This document shows, piece after piece, positions 34,060 to 46,200 of a stretch of 64,000 nt of DNA. The DNA comes from Nematostella vectensis (lineage: Eukaryota; Cnidaria; Anthozoa; Actiniaria; Edwardsiidae): contig NC_064041.1 of assembly GCF_932526225.1 (NCBI RefSeq), forward strand, positions 6,407,042 through 6,471,041, written 5' to 3'. Position 1 is the stretch's first letter; each line of letters starts with the position of its first letter. The notes beneath the pieces are model-generated. The model searched no databases, was not told where the DNA came from, and worked only from the letters and a program-made list of their open reading frames with translations. The translations under genes were made by a program, and so were the position numbers.

Positions 34060-35790
34060 TTGTCGCTGAATTGGCTGGTAAGCCAGATGCCTCTTTTGGC
34101 TGTGGAGACAAACCCAATGCCAAGCTTGATCCCAAGCTTGATCCTTGCTTGTCGGCATATAGGAAGAAGCATAGCTGTGAAACCACTCTGCTAAAACTCA
34201 CAGAAGACTGGAAGCTAGCTGTAGATTCCAAACAGTTTATTGGAATACTCTCAACAGATATGAGTAAAGCATTTGACTCCTTACACCCAGCACTCATGGT
34301 AAATAAGCTCAAGGCATATGGCTTTTCTGAGCAGTCATTACACTTGATGAGATCATACTTCACCAACCGTCAAAACAGGGTCAAACTTAATGGAGTCACC
34401 AGTGTCTGGAAGGATGCAATAAGGGGATGTCCTCAAGGGTCGTCATTTGGACCATTATTATGGAATATCTTCCAAAATGACATGACATTTGAAGTTAAAA
34501 CAGCTAGCTTGTCAATGTATGCTGATGACCATCAGCTCTATGTAAAAGGGGGAACAGCTGAGTGCGTGGAACAAATTTTGAACGAAGAAGGACATAAGAT
34601 ATCACAATGGTATAAAGATAATTTCCTCAAAGGGAACTATGATAAATATAGCTTGATGTTGCTAGGCAGAAAAAATAGAAATAAAGACAACCTATCTATA
34701 CAGGTTAAGATTGATGAAGAAATAATTAAATCGTCTACTGAAATGAAACTGCTAGGAGTGACTCTTGACGATAAGCTGAACTTTAGTCTTCATATCAGTG
34801 AAATATGTAAGAAAGCAAGCCAAAAAGTTGGTGTGTTGGTAAGGCTTAGAAATCTAATCCCAGTAGACGCCAAATTACAACTTTATAAATCAGCAATTTT
34901 ACCCAATCTCACATATTGTCACACGGTATGGCACTTTTGTAAAGCCGCTGATGCTAGAAAGTTAGAGAGAGTCCAAGAGAGGGCTCTACGCGCAATATTT
35001 AATAATAGAACTGACACTTATGCTGAACTTTTAAGGAGAGGGCGATTGTCAAGCTTAGAGAATAGAAGATTACAAGACATTCTTATATTAATGTACAAAG
35101 TTAGAAATTCCCTAGCTCCTGAGCATATTCAAAGTATATTTTTTCAGCAAGACAGGAGTTACAACTTGAGGAGCGATTTTCCTGTTCCAAGATTTAATAC
35201 AACCACATATGGTAGACACAGCATAAGGTTTCTAGGCCCCTATATTTGGGGTAAAATAAGTCAGGAACTTCGTAATAAGACCAGCCTACAGGCTTTTAGG
35301 ACGGGAGTGCGCACTCTTGATGTGCTTGGCCTGCTGGATGGCGCATGTGACTGCATCGCATGCTCATCCTAGTGGGGTGGGCACGTGGGGTGGTCCCGTG
35401 TGCTGTCTAGCGGTCGGGCACATGAGGAGTGTGCACCACCCTTGTATCATATTTTTATATTAATTTGTTTTGTTATTTATTTATATGTTGCTTGTTTGTT
35501 TGTTTGTTTGTTCTTGTGTCTATTTGTATACACATGTCTGTTTACTTGTATCTACGCCTGTGATAGTTCGTCTATATAGTGTTTGTGTATATAATATATT
35601 ATATTAATATGTATAATACGTATAGTTTTCGATAATATTTTTAATATTTTATATATAGCTAGATTAGATTCTAAATCATATTATTTATTAATTATCTGAT
35701 TATTTATTTTTTATAGTGTCCACAATTAGCTTTTTAGCTAAACACTTTTGACACTTAAATAAAGTTTATGTATGTATGTATGTATGTATG
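34060..35790 (+). mobile_element. 5'-truncated non-LTR retrotransposon (LINE)
   Basis: It contains a reverse transcriptase frame, then a 3' UTR of about 400 bp ending in an AATAAA-like stretch and (TATG)n at 35767-35790. Ending in a short microsatellite is typical of CR1/L2-like LINEs. The 5' end, with endonuclease and ORF1, is absent, as expected from incomplete reverse transcription. Confidence 0.85.
34071..35372 (+). CDS. LINE reverse transcriptase, C-terminal portion
   Basis: A 433-aa open frame. From about residue 28 it shows the RT fingers motif LSAYRKKHSCETTLL. Motif A is STDMSKAFDSL, with the first catalytic Asp. Motif B is GCPQGSSFGPLLW, and motif C is MYADDHQLY with the catalytic Asp pair. 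The thumb and the C-terminal region follow. The upstream endonuclease domain is missing, so the first ~25 codons are probably flanking sequence read in frame. The frame has no stops through RT, which suggests recent insertion, but the element cannot move on its own. I place it in the jockey/CR1/L2 group from general resemblance only. Confidence 0.85.
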   Translation: MAGKPDASFGCGDKPNAKLDPKLDPCLSAYRKKHSCETTLLKLTEDWKLAVDSKQFIGILSTDMSKAFDSLHPALMVNKLKAYGFSEQSLHLMRSYFTNRQNRVKLNGVTSVWKDAIRGCPQGSSFGPLLWNIFQNDMTFEVKTASLSMYADDHQLYVKGGTAECVEQILNEEGHKISQWYKDNFLKGNYDKYSLMLLGRKNRNKDNLSIQVKIDEEIIKSSTEMKLLGVTLDDKLNFSLHISEICKKASQKVGVLVRLRNLIPVDAKLQLYKSAILPNLTYCHTVWHFCKAADARKLERVQERALRAIFNNRTDTYAELLRRGRLSSLENRRLQDILILMYKVRNSLAPEHIQSIFFQQDRSYNLRSDFPVPRFNTTTYGRHSIRFLGPYIWGKISQELRNKTSLQAFRTGVRTLDVLGLLDGACDCIACSS

Positions 35791-36480
35791 CCAAAATTGA
35801 TAAAATTCCTTCCCGTCGACCAAATTTTATTTTAAGGATAATAGAAAGGACGCCAGTGTAATTATTTTTATTTCTGGTCTCGCTGGTTGTGCTTAGGGTA
35901 AAGGTAGCATGGCAAAATTTTCCTTGTCATGAGCATATCATCATTGAGGTTCCACTTTTCCAGGTGGCGGTGGCGTCCCTTAAAAATTTAACATCAATAA
36001 TATCTTTGTCAAAGATCAGACGTCCTAGTTTTTTTTTTTTTTTCATGGGATTGATAATAAAGAGAGGTCGTTTGACATATTATTTTGTGGTTTGGGACAT
36101 AATTTCATTCTGTGCGTGAATAATTGTTTTATTGAATAATCAAGTTATACAAATTTATACAACGCTATCAAAACGCGAGCTCTGGTTGATCAAGAAAACC
36201 ATTGTATTCGTACACTACACACGCACATTTGACTTCATGCTTGCACCGTTTACTAAATTCTCTTTCGTTGCTTTAATAAAACAAAAATGTCTCATTTTTT
36301 TGTCACAAGTTGTCACGAACAACATACACGCAACGCGACTCCCTGGACTATCGTTGGACGACTTCTTGAGTCGAAATTGCCGACTTTGCTACGCAACATT
36401 CTAAACGAGCAAATGAAAATTGTCACAAAAAATTACTGGCCTATCTCCACGGCCTGCTTTAGTTGTCAACTAAAATAGCT
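35791..36480. other. Intergenic, no recognised feature
   Basis: AT-rich sequence between the LINE and the makorin 3' end. No gene or clear repeat is recognised. Confidence 0.4.
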
Positions 36481-36648
36481 CGTCTGAATGGGGCTTTAAG
36501 TTTTCGCGCGTTCACACGGCACCAAAAGGGCGGTATGATTTTCAAATTGTTCGGTTTCCGGCCATCGTATTCGCGTTTACGTGTGGACGATATTGTATCA
36601 AAAAGGTTGCGTTTCCAAACGAAAACGGATGTACGTGGGAACGGGGTC
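36481..36648 (+). mobile_element. MITE family C fragment
   Basis: The right end, 'aaaaggttgcgtttccaaac' to 'cggggtc', matches the ends of 44134-44503 and 45217-45618. The left part is degraded. Confidence 0.65.
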
Positions 36649-36872
36649 ACCTATTTGCAGCAGACAAAGGTGCCACATAGACTCATACACACACAGCAAG
36701 CAGTGTGTTTGATTTTCTTTATTAAATTTGAAGCTACAGCATTATTAGAGCTTGATGACAGCATAATGAGGATTTTGTGAAGATCACGAGAAGTGGGCTC
36801 CTCATTATATTAACATTATCGACTTTGTATTGAGAATTTTAAATTCTTAGCTACAACTACCCTGGTTCCAGA

Positions 36873-36962
36873 GCCTCGAACGTCTCTCTATTTAGTGGCC
36901 AGCGAGGTTGAGACGTTGAGGTCGTCTAAACCTCGCTGGCCACTAAATTAGACGTTCGAGGC
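36873..36962. repeat. 90-nt inverted repeat, pre-miRNA-like hairpin
   Basis: The arms begin gcctcgaacgtct and end agacgttcgaggc, and continue through 'atttagtggccagcgaggtt' and its complement. One small asymmetric bulge and a loop of about 19 bases remain. It lies about 310 bp beyond the makorin stop codon. A MITE origin is the main alternative. Confidence 0.75.
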
Positions 36963-37274
36963 ATTGTAACCTACAACAGAATGTCCTACGAAACCTGGAT
37001 GTTACGATATTCGATAGAGCGGTATCTTCAATTATTTTCGTATATTACCAATGGCATGGAAAAGTGGAGTTCACAGACAAAGCTATAGAAAATGCACATT
37101 TTTGGCGCTAGATTCAAATTCCCTTCCGTCCGCATTTTTGATCAGCCGTGGCCCGCCAATCTGTGGCATTTTGGATGAGGGCGCAACATCGTGAAAACGG
37201 CATTTTTTTTTTATCAAAGTGATCTACAGGCATTGCTAGACATTTTGATAGTTTCCAGGACTACTTCGTAGTTC

Positions 37275-40200
37275 TTAGAAAAGGAAGAATATATCGTCGT
37301 CTGAGTCATCCCATAACATAAGCGCCTCTAGTCGCTCCAGGAAGTCATAATCGTCGTAGTCATCGTCGGAGTCGTCGAGGTAGTCAAACATTCGATCGTT
37401 CTCTTCGGCCTCTACGAAATCCCACAGGCTGAAAAAAGAGGGAACATGTTTGGTTAAACAAATACTTCACTTTCCCCCATGTTCTGTGCATTCTTCTAGA
37501 AACTGAATGGAGCACTGCCCTGGACTCATTAATAGCGGAGCCAGCGCGGAGCGCCATAGGTATAGAAGTATGGTATAACTATGCGACTTGATTTTGTGGT
37601 CATTGCGCGGGTACCCTGTGGTGTCACTCGCCAGTCAGTCAGTCAGCCGCGCAACTCCCAGGCCTCACTCGGCCCCGTAATGGCGGCTAAATACAAGCAC
37701 GGAGCAAGGAAAAAGTTCTTGTCATGCGTTGATTATTTCTTTTTGCCTCAAATTTTGTGACTTAAGGATAAAGTCAACTAGAGGAGATCTACTAACATTC
37801 ATTCACGCCAATATTTATGTAAGGATATGTCTGGTTTTAGCTAGTAAATTTAATTAAGTAACAGTTCACATTAAAAAGCGAACGCAACCACAAATAAGCG
37901 ACAAAAACAATGCTCGTACGACGATTTGTATTTTCTATTGAGGATATGCAAAAGACCATGGTATACATCATGGTCTCTTGGGATATGACAGTTATTGGGC
38001 TTATTGTTGTCCTTTTTGTTTGCTTTGAGAATGCGAGTACTTAACTTAGTAATCAAATTATTTGAGCATAACACCTATTATTTTGACATTCTTTGTTGTA
38101 TATTTATTCTTGTTTCTGTTGAAATATTTCATAAAGGCTAACCAATATCGTGTTGCATTTGTCATATTCTGGTAAAGAAGACCGTTCTTGCCTAAATATC
38201 CTGTGCTCTTAGTCCTAAGGAGATACATATCCTTAGAAGATACAGCAACTTTTTCAACTTACAAGAGAAATTTTCCTTACCGAGGATAAAAATAAAACAA
38301 AATTCAACCCCTATTGCCAATATGTATTGTTGTTATTGTCTGCATCTTACATCTCATGTGTTTATTTATTTTTTTTTTCAAATAAGTTGTGTAAATTAGT
38401 CAGATTATAGATGTCTTGATGAAAAGATTGTTGTGAAAGAAACGTCACTCTTTTATGAACCAGGGACTACCTGAGGGCCAAGATGAATGCTAAAGACTGG
38501 AAGACATGAGAATTGAAAACCATGTCTTGAAAGATAACAGTAGGGAGTTCTTATTCACTAGTCATTTGATACCCCCACACACATGGTCCCAGGAAAGGAT
38601 GGGGGATTAGACTTTAATAAAAGCCTGTTTCCAAGCTTAGAGTAAAAAACAGTCAATACCACCACCCCTCTTGATATATTCTGGTTAGTAATCTAAAACC
38701 CCACATTAACCCCTGACTTCCCCAGGACCATAAGGGAGGAACTCAAGTGACTAGGGAATCACTATGTAATTCAGCAGTACACACTCAATAGGGTTTTTTT
38801 TTTTAGAACAAGATACTTATATTATATAAAACTAAAAACAATTTTGCTTTTTAAATAATAAATCTGTAACGAAAACAGTTTTCTATTAACCTAAAGATAA
38901 TGGGAAAGGGGATATTCTAGGAAAGTACTGAATATAATTATCACATTATTGCTATTATATTTTCTTTTCAAACATTTAAAGAAGAGTCATATTTCTTCCT
39001 TTTCCTTCTCCCTGTTGACTATTTTTATACAATTGATGCTCTTTGCTATTTCCCCTGTACACCAAAAATAAATTAATGAACAGATTTGATTTTTAAATTA
39101 GAAATTTTCATTTAGTACTTTCACTTATATCTTCTTTTTAGGATTTCCTTTCTAAGTCTCTTTTCCATTACATTTATTTTAAAGGTTTAGATTTATTTCA
39201 TTGTAATGGTTGGATCCAGGGTTTCTAAAAACACCAAAATATAATGCATTACTGGATGTATATTTGTAGATATTAATTCCCATGGGGATGGAAAATCACC
39301 ACTTAAAATGGTACATTAAAACTTCAGTATTGCACCTTATCTAAAATTGTGTCTGGCACTATATTCTATCTTTGAAATCCTGTTTCATCCATTACTTGTT
39401 CTTCGCAAGGACAAAGCTTGTCAGAATGTAGCTTTACAAATGTACATTAATGGAATTTTTATTAAGAAAAAGGGTTTTTTAGGGCAAGATACATAAACTT
39501 TATAACACTAGCAACAACCTTGTTCTTTTTCAATAATAGAATTCTGTTCACATGGCCTCTTTAGAGGCCTGTGGTGGTGAAAGGTTAAGATAAGGGGAAA
39601 GGGGAAATGTCAAGAAATGCTCAATAAAATTATTTCCATTACTGTTACATTTTTTCAACAAACCTTTCAAGTTGAGTCAATTCCCTTTATATCTCCTCTC
39701 CTGTCGACTATGTTTTAGTCAATTGATATTCTTTGCTTCCTCTCTACCCCAAACATAGATCAATGAAAGGGTTTGGGGTTTGATTTGAAATTAGAAGTTA
39801 TCATTTTAGCATTTTAGTCAGTGATGCCTTAGATGTTTTTTTAGGATTTGCTTCCAAAATCAATCTGTTTTTTCTTCATTGCATTCATTTTGAAGTAGGC
39901 CACTATATGGTAAAGGGTGGTTGCACTAATATGTAATGCATGAAAGGAGATATATTTTTGGATTTTAATTTTCAGACATTTTTCTGAATATTAGGTCCAA
40001 TGAAGGAGAGAATCGCCACTAAATCAATACATAAAAATTACAGTATGGCATCTAAACAGTCTAAATATATTATTTCAAATCTTTGGAATGCTGTTACATT
40101 CATGACATATTCTGCACAAGGGCAAAGCTTGTCGGAGTATTGTTTTGATTTTAAAAAAATATTCATAATGGAACTTCTATGATGGGACATAATTACCATT

Positions 40201-43200
40201 AGACTCTTGACAACCTTGACAGCTATATTCACACCAGGAATTGTGTTTGTTAACTTTGATGTACTGAATAATTTAAATTATTAAATAAGGCCTGGATCCA
40301 TTTGGTTGGTACAATAAGTAAATCTCAGTAAAGAGCAGGATCCTAGATCCCCCAAAAATAACTCAATCACCAGTCAACACAGAAGGTGTTCAATGCTGGC
40401 TTCGCTTTTTGGCAGTGCCTAAATCTATATATTACGGACACAAAGAAAACACATACTATAGTGGTTTGAATAAGAGCCAGGGGAACTTATTTAATCTTTC
40501 AGGTCTTTGGAGGGGCGCTTATTGGGGAGGGGGCGCTTATTGGGGAGGGGGTGCTTATTGGGGAGGGGGGTGCTTATTGGGGAGGGGGCGCTTATTGGGG
40601 AGGGTGCGCTTATTGGGGAGGGGGTGCTTATTGGGGAGGGGGTGCTTATTGGGGAGGGGGTGCTTATTGGGGAGGGGGCGCTTCTTGGGGAGGGGGTGCT
40701 TGTTGGGGAGGGGGTGCTTCTTGGGGAGGGGGCGCTTCTTGGGGAGGGGGCGCTTATTGGGGAGGGGGCGCTTATTGGGGAGGGGGCGCTTATTGGGGAG
40801 GGGGCGCTTATTGGGGAGGGGGCGCTTATTGGGGAGGGGGTGCTTATTGGGGAGGGGGCGCTTATTGGGGAGGGGGCGCTTATTGGGGAGGGGGCTCTTA
40901 TTGGGGAGGGAGCGCTTATCGGGGAGGGGGCGCTTATTGGGGAGGGGGCGCTTATTGGGGAGGGGGCGCTTATTGGGGAGGGGGTGCTTATTGGGGAGGG
41001 GGTGCTTATTGGGGAGGGGGTGCTTATTGGGGAGGGGGTGCTTATTGGGGAGGGGGCGCTTATTGGGGAGGGGGCGCTTGTTGGGGAGGGGTGCTTATTG
41101 GGGAGGGGGTGCTTATTGGGGAGGGGGTGCTTATTGGGGAGGGGGTGCTTATTGGGGAGGGGGTGCTTATTGGGGAGGGGGTGCTTATTGGGAAGGGGGC
41201 GCTTATTGGGGAGGGGGCGCTTGTTGGGGAGGGGTGCTTATTGGGGAGGGGGTGCTTATTGGGGAGGGGGCGCTTATTGGGGAGGGGGCGCTTATTGGGG
41301 AGGGGGCGCTTGTTGGGGAGGGGTGCTTATTGGGGAGGGGGCGCTTGTTGGGGAGGAGGCGCTTATTGGGGAGGGGGCGCTCATTGGAGAGGGGGCGATT
41401 ATTTTATCTCGGCGGAAAATACCAGCCTCTGAATCGATTGACAACAAAATTTTATTTTGAGGAGGGGGTAGGGGGGAGGGAGGGGCGCTTATTAGGGAGG
41501 GGGCACTTATTTAAGTGATTATGGTATGTGTAACAACTAAAGGTATCTCAGTAATAACGTCTCGTGTCTAATATGTACCTGAAGCGTTGTGCGAGCTTCA
41601 CTCCATCAGCTGTGTTGAATTTTCTTGGCTTCTCAACAGCTATCGTTCCGTCAGGATAAGCTAAACAGAGACCATAGCGCCATCAATGTGTAAAAGATAA
41701 AAGATATAATGGACCCCCTGAATAAGGTAAAAAGCGATCAACCAAGGGATCCAACCTCTCTTCTCTTCCTTGTTTCTCTTCCCAGGCCCCTAGACTGCGC
41801 GATACTAAGGCTTCCCAAAACTTAAGATACCTTGTTAATGGAGCTAGTCTCTAACAACTTACCATGTTTGTAAAAGCAGCTTGATCCAAACGGACAAGTT
41901 CCCTTGCCCTCCCTAAAATATTTACACGGCTTAGCTCTGAAATGAAAGAAAGCTTATTTAAGTCAAGTTCAATTGGACTAACAACATGGTCACACCCCCC
42001 CCCCACACCACCATCCCCAGGGGATGTTTGGATAAAAGCATTGAGGATTGAAGGGATATGAGGGTAATACAATAATTTCTTCTTCTTTTTTTTTGGGGGG
42101 GGGATAGAATTCAGGTTAGGGTAGTCTTTTAGGGTGTTAAGTCTCTGCCCTTTATCGTTGGTATTAAATTTTGGGTTCTGTCAGTCCCCCTTCCCCCGTC
42201 TTGTTTACAGCTGTGTACCCCCCTTCAGCCCCCTCCGGAGCGTTTCCTTACCCTAGAGCAGATTTGTAGTCAGCAATCAGCTTATCTTTTTCCGCCTTTT
42301 CTTCAACCCAAACACCACTCTGCAGGCAGGCAAAAAGTTTATTTTTACTTTTTATGCACTATTTATAGGAACTTTAAACCTGAGATTCCTGAATAGAATC
42401 ATGCTGGAAACATGAGCTCTTCAGGTATTGCTATAGAACGTAGAGTAAAAAATTTACTAAATCGTTTCCTGTCAACTGGCAAGTGAAAACAGACTAACCT
42501 GCTAGTATTGTGCCTAAAATAAGCGGGGTATGGAAATCCTTAGTCTAAACCATCTTTAATAGTCTCTTCTGTCAGCCGCCATTTTGTCATCCTAGCAAAT
42601 TAACAAGTGCGAAAAAGCATCCATTTCCATCGGCGGATTTGGGGAAGCTGTTGCGATATTTTCTATTGAATTTGGTAAATAAAGAATCAAAATTTATTTT
42701 TAAATAGTTATTTCGAGAATTTTTTTTCAGATTCAATTTCTTAGACAACATAAATAAGACATTCGTATAAAAAAGCGAAAAATTTCTGTCAGCAATCATT
42801 ATGGTCCCAATTCAAAAGAGCAGCGACCTCAGAAGGCTTCAGACCGTACCAACAGAGACAGTCTTTTTCTCTTCCTGTCGGACTTTGAGCATTAAAGTCG
42901 ATATCAAAGCAAACTCACTGGTACAACATATCCAGACGGCGTTCGGCAAATGGGACACGCCCTGATAATAAAATAGAAGAGTACAACTGTTTAGTAACTG
43001 TTTATTTAAGAACTTTAGAAAGCAGAAAGAAGTTATTATTAATTGCTGCAGTATGCATCAATCGCCGGTGTTAAACGATCCCACATTCTCCTTCATCGAT
43101 CTCTCGATTTGTTTGCGCTTATCACAGTTTAAGTATGTTGCTCCTTTTTATAAAGGCCACGGAGATGGCTGTGGAACCGACGTTGTACGAGTCCTTAATA

Positions 43201-46200
43201 TTAAGAAAACAGAAAACGATTTGAATGGGCCACAAAATAAGTTCATTATCGCTTGCATAACATACCTTACGACCTTTTTCTCTGCGTGAGAAGCTTTCCT
43301 CCACTTTCGAATACACTCCAGGCAGAAGGCGTGGATGCAGTTTGCTGCAAACAATGCAGACGCTTATTCAAGGTAAGGCAGATTGGAACCCCGAAGTTAT
43401 CAGATAATGACATGGATAGCTGGTGTAGCAAGCAGAAGTCCGCCTGGAAAGAAGGAGAAACCTTCTTTTTCCTTTGCTTTCCTTTCTGCTCTTCGCGCGG
43501 CTAGCTTGCTTTTCATTTTTACTACGCAGGCTGTTATAGACCTTAATTAGGCAGACATACTCTTTGAAACCTCAAATATTTCGATTTCGAGGGGAATTCA
43601 AGTAAAAAATCCTGAGTGTTTCAACCTTTGCAACATGGGGTACAAGGAGGATTGAGGAGGGCAAAAAAAAAAGCAAAACCGCACAAAAGTAGCAAAACTG
43701 CATCAGAGTTTTGCGTAAAAACCGGAAACCGCACCAAAAAAAATAAACTACCCAAACGGATTTTTTTTGTTAAAAGACACAAAGGCAATGGCAAACTGTG
43801 CATAGTATTTGCGACACATTGATTGAATTCGCAATCAGTAGCTACGGATAGTAAAACCAATACTTTTAGAAAGTATAGAGCGTATATAGCAGAATATATA
43901 GTATATATAGTATTAGAGAGTATACAATTCTTGGACACTCAGTGCATTTGATGCAGTTTAACACAAATTTGTTTTGTAGACCAACGTTGCTGTTAGTCCA
44001 CTCCTCAGTTTAACTAACATTCAATGACATCAATGTTTATCTACGTAAAATGTGCATGAATACAAAAGCTGTTACAAACGGTGTGCGCGCTTTATGCGCG
44101 TGCCGTTTAAATCGCCTAATAGTTACCGCATTAGACCCCGTCCCCACGTATCCGTTTTCGTTTGAAAACGCAACCTTTTTGATATGGATACGGGTATCGT
44201 CCACACGTAAACGCGAAAACGATGACCGAAAACGGAACAATTTGAAAACGATCTTCAGAGTGGAACAATTTGAAAATGATACCCTTTCGGTGCCGTGGGG
44301 ACGGACGAAAACGGAACCTTTCGAAAACGATGGCTTGATAACTCAGGTCCAGGCCACTTGGCGCCCAAGTACGCATGCGCTGTAGAACTTGTTATCGTTT
44401 TCGTATCGCTTTTGCGTTTTCATGGGGACGGGTCGTATCTTTTTTGAAAACGGAACAAAAGGGTTGCGTTTTCATATGAAAACGGATACGTGGGGACAGG
44501 GTCTTAGAGAGTATATAGCAGACTTACGCAGAATGCCAAAACGACGCTCGCTCTGTTTGGGTTTTGACATGACGACATCGAGACAGACAGCACAAGTGAC
44601 ATTCTCACTCCTTGAAAGAGAAAAAAAGGTTTGAGCCAGTTAAAGTCGTGTTTACATGGCAAAAACAAGTAATGTTTACATAGTAAGGATCACTGTTGTC
44701 GTACTAAGCCAGTCTATGTCAAAAGTTGGCAAGTAGAGTATACACTCAAATGTTACGGTCAGATGATGGCACAAAACAAATGGCGCTTCCAGCTGTAAGT
44801 GCCCTTGCTCATTTTCATTCAGAAAAGCCGAGGCCGCGTACCACATCTACCAGAATGCAGCGTGTGCGTATGTATAGTTTGTTTGACAAATCTACCACAG
44901 TAACCGACATGCCGTGCTCGCGTGCATTTTAGCTGGGATGGCCTTTTCATAGCAGTTATTTTATCTATTTGTTACCTCTGGATAGCAAATGAATGTTCCA
45001 TGTCTTTCTCGTGACTCTCCAGGCACTCCCGTCTGTGTTCTGCAAGGTTAAAGTGCACCTACTTAATATCAAACAACACTTCGGGCCAAAAAATAAGCAG
45101 TGCGTGTGTTTGCAAAACTACAAATGTCCAATTGGCAAAAATATAAAGCGCCTTTCAAACGATCATGATCGATGATAGTTACAATTATCACGCACACTAT
45201 CATCAACCATCATAGAGACCCCGTCCCCACGTATCCGTTTACGTTTGAAAACGCAACCTTTTTGTTACGGATACGGGTATCGCCCGCACGGAAACACGAA
45301 AACGATGACCGAAAGCGGAACGATTTGAAAACGATCTTCAGAGTGGAACAATTTGAAAACGATACCCCTTTGGTGCTGTGGGGACGGACGAAGAACGGAA
45401 CCTTTCGAAAACGATGGCGTGATAGCTCAGGTCCAGTCCACTTGGCGCGCGAGTACGCATGCGCTGTAGAACTTGTTATCGTTTTCTTATCGTTTTCTGC
45501 GTTTTCGTGGGGATGGGTCGTATCAAAATGAAAATGCTTCGTATGGACGCGGGTCTTTTTGAAAACGGAACAAAAAGGTTGCGTTTTCAAACGAAAACGG
45601 ATACGTGGGGACAGGGTCAGAGTTTGAGCATGCATAATCTGGGCATGGTAATGACGATGGTTGCTGGTCAGCTGCTTTATCCTTTACTGTTACAGTACTT
45701 GAACTGTTCAGTCATCTCTCATCAACAATTTCCAACTAGTAAACCGCTTTCTGACTTCCATCATTCGGTACATTTTGATTGGTAATCACCTTAGGGAGAG
45801 ATGGTTATGTATTGAAACGATTTGAGTGTCGGCAAATAAAATCGCTTCAAGGATTTTCAATGACGAAAACATGAAGGCGATTTAGCATGTGGAAATCAAG
45901 AGTTCGCAGAATATTAAAAACTACATTTAGCTCTTCCCAATCAAAATAAGAAAGTGTAAATCACGTTTAAAATGCATATGGTCGCCAAACGAACACTTAT
46001 ATCTAGTCAGAACGCTTGCATGATAGTTAACGAGAACGCAGACCAAAACATTAGCCAAGTAGACGCGAAATAGGTACCCTTGATAAAGGAAAAGATAATA
46101 ACAACAGCTTGGGCTGCAATTACTCACCCTTTTGCTGATTTTCATCATTCGGGTGCATGCAAGCCTCTCCACACATATCACACTTGAGCAGGTGGATGTA

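Noticed and set aside
40409-41518. Three overlapping long frames (293-369 aa) rich in Gly, Arg and Leu
   Set aside because: All three plus frames are open only because the 18-bp unit has no stop. There is no sign of a gene.
45210-45635. 141-aa minus-strand frame
   Set aside because: It lies almost entirely inside a MITE (family C) and is repeat-derived.
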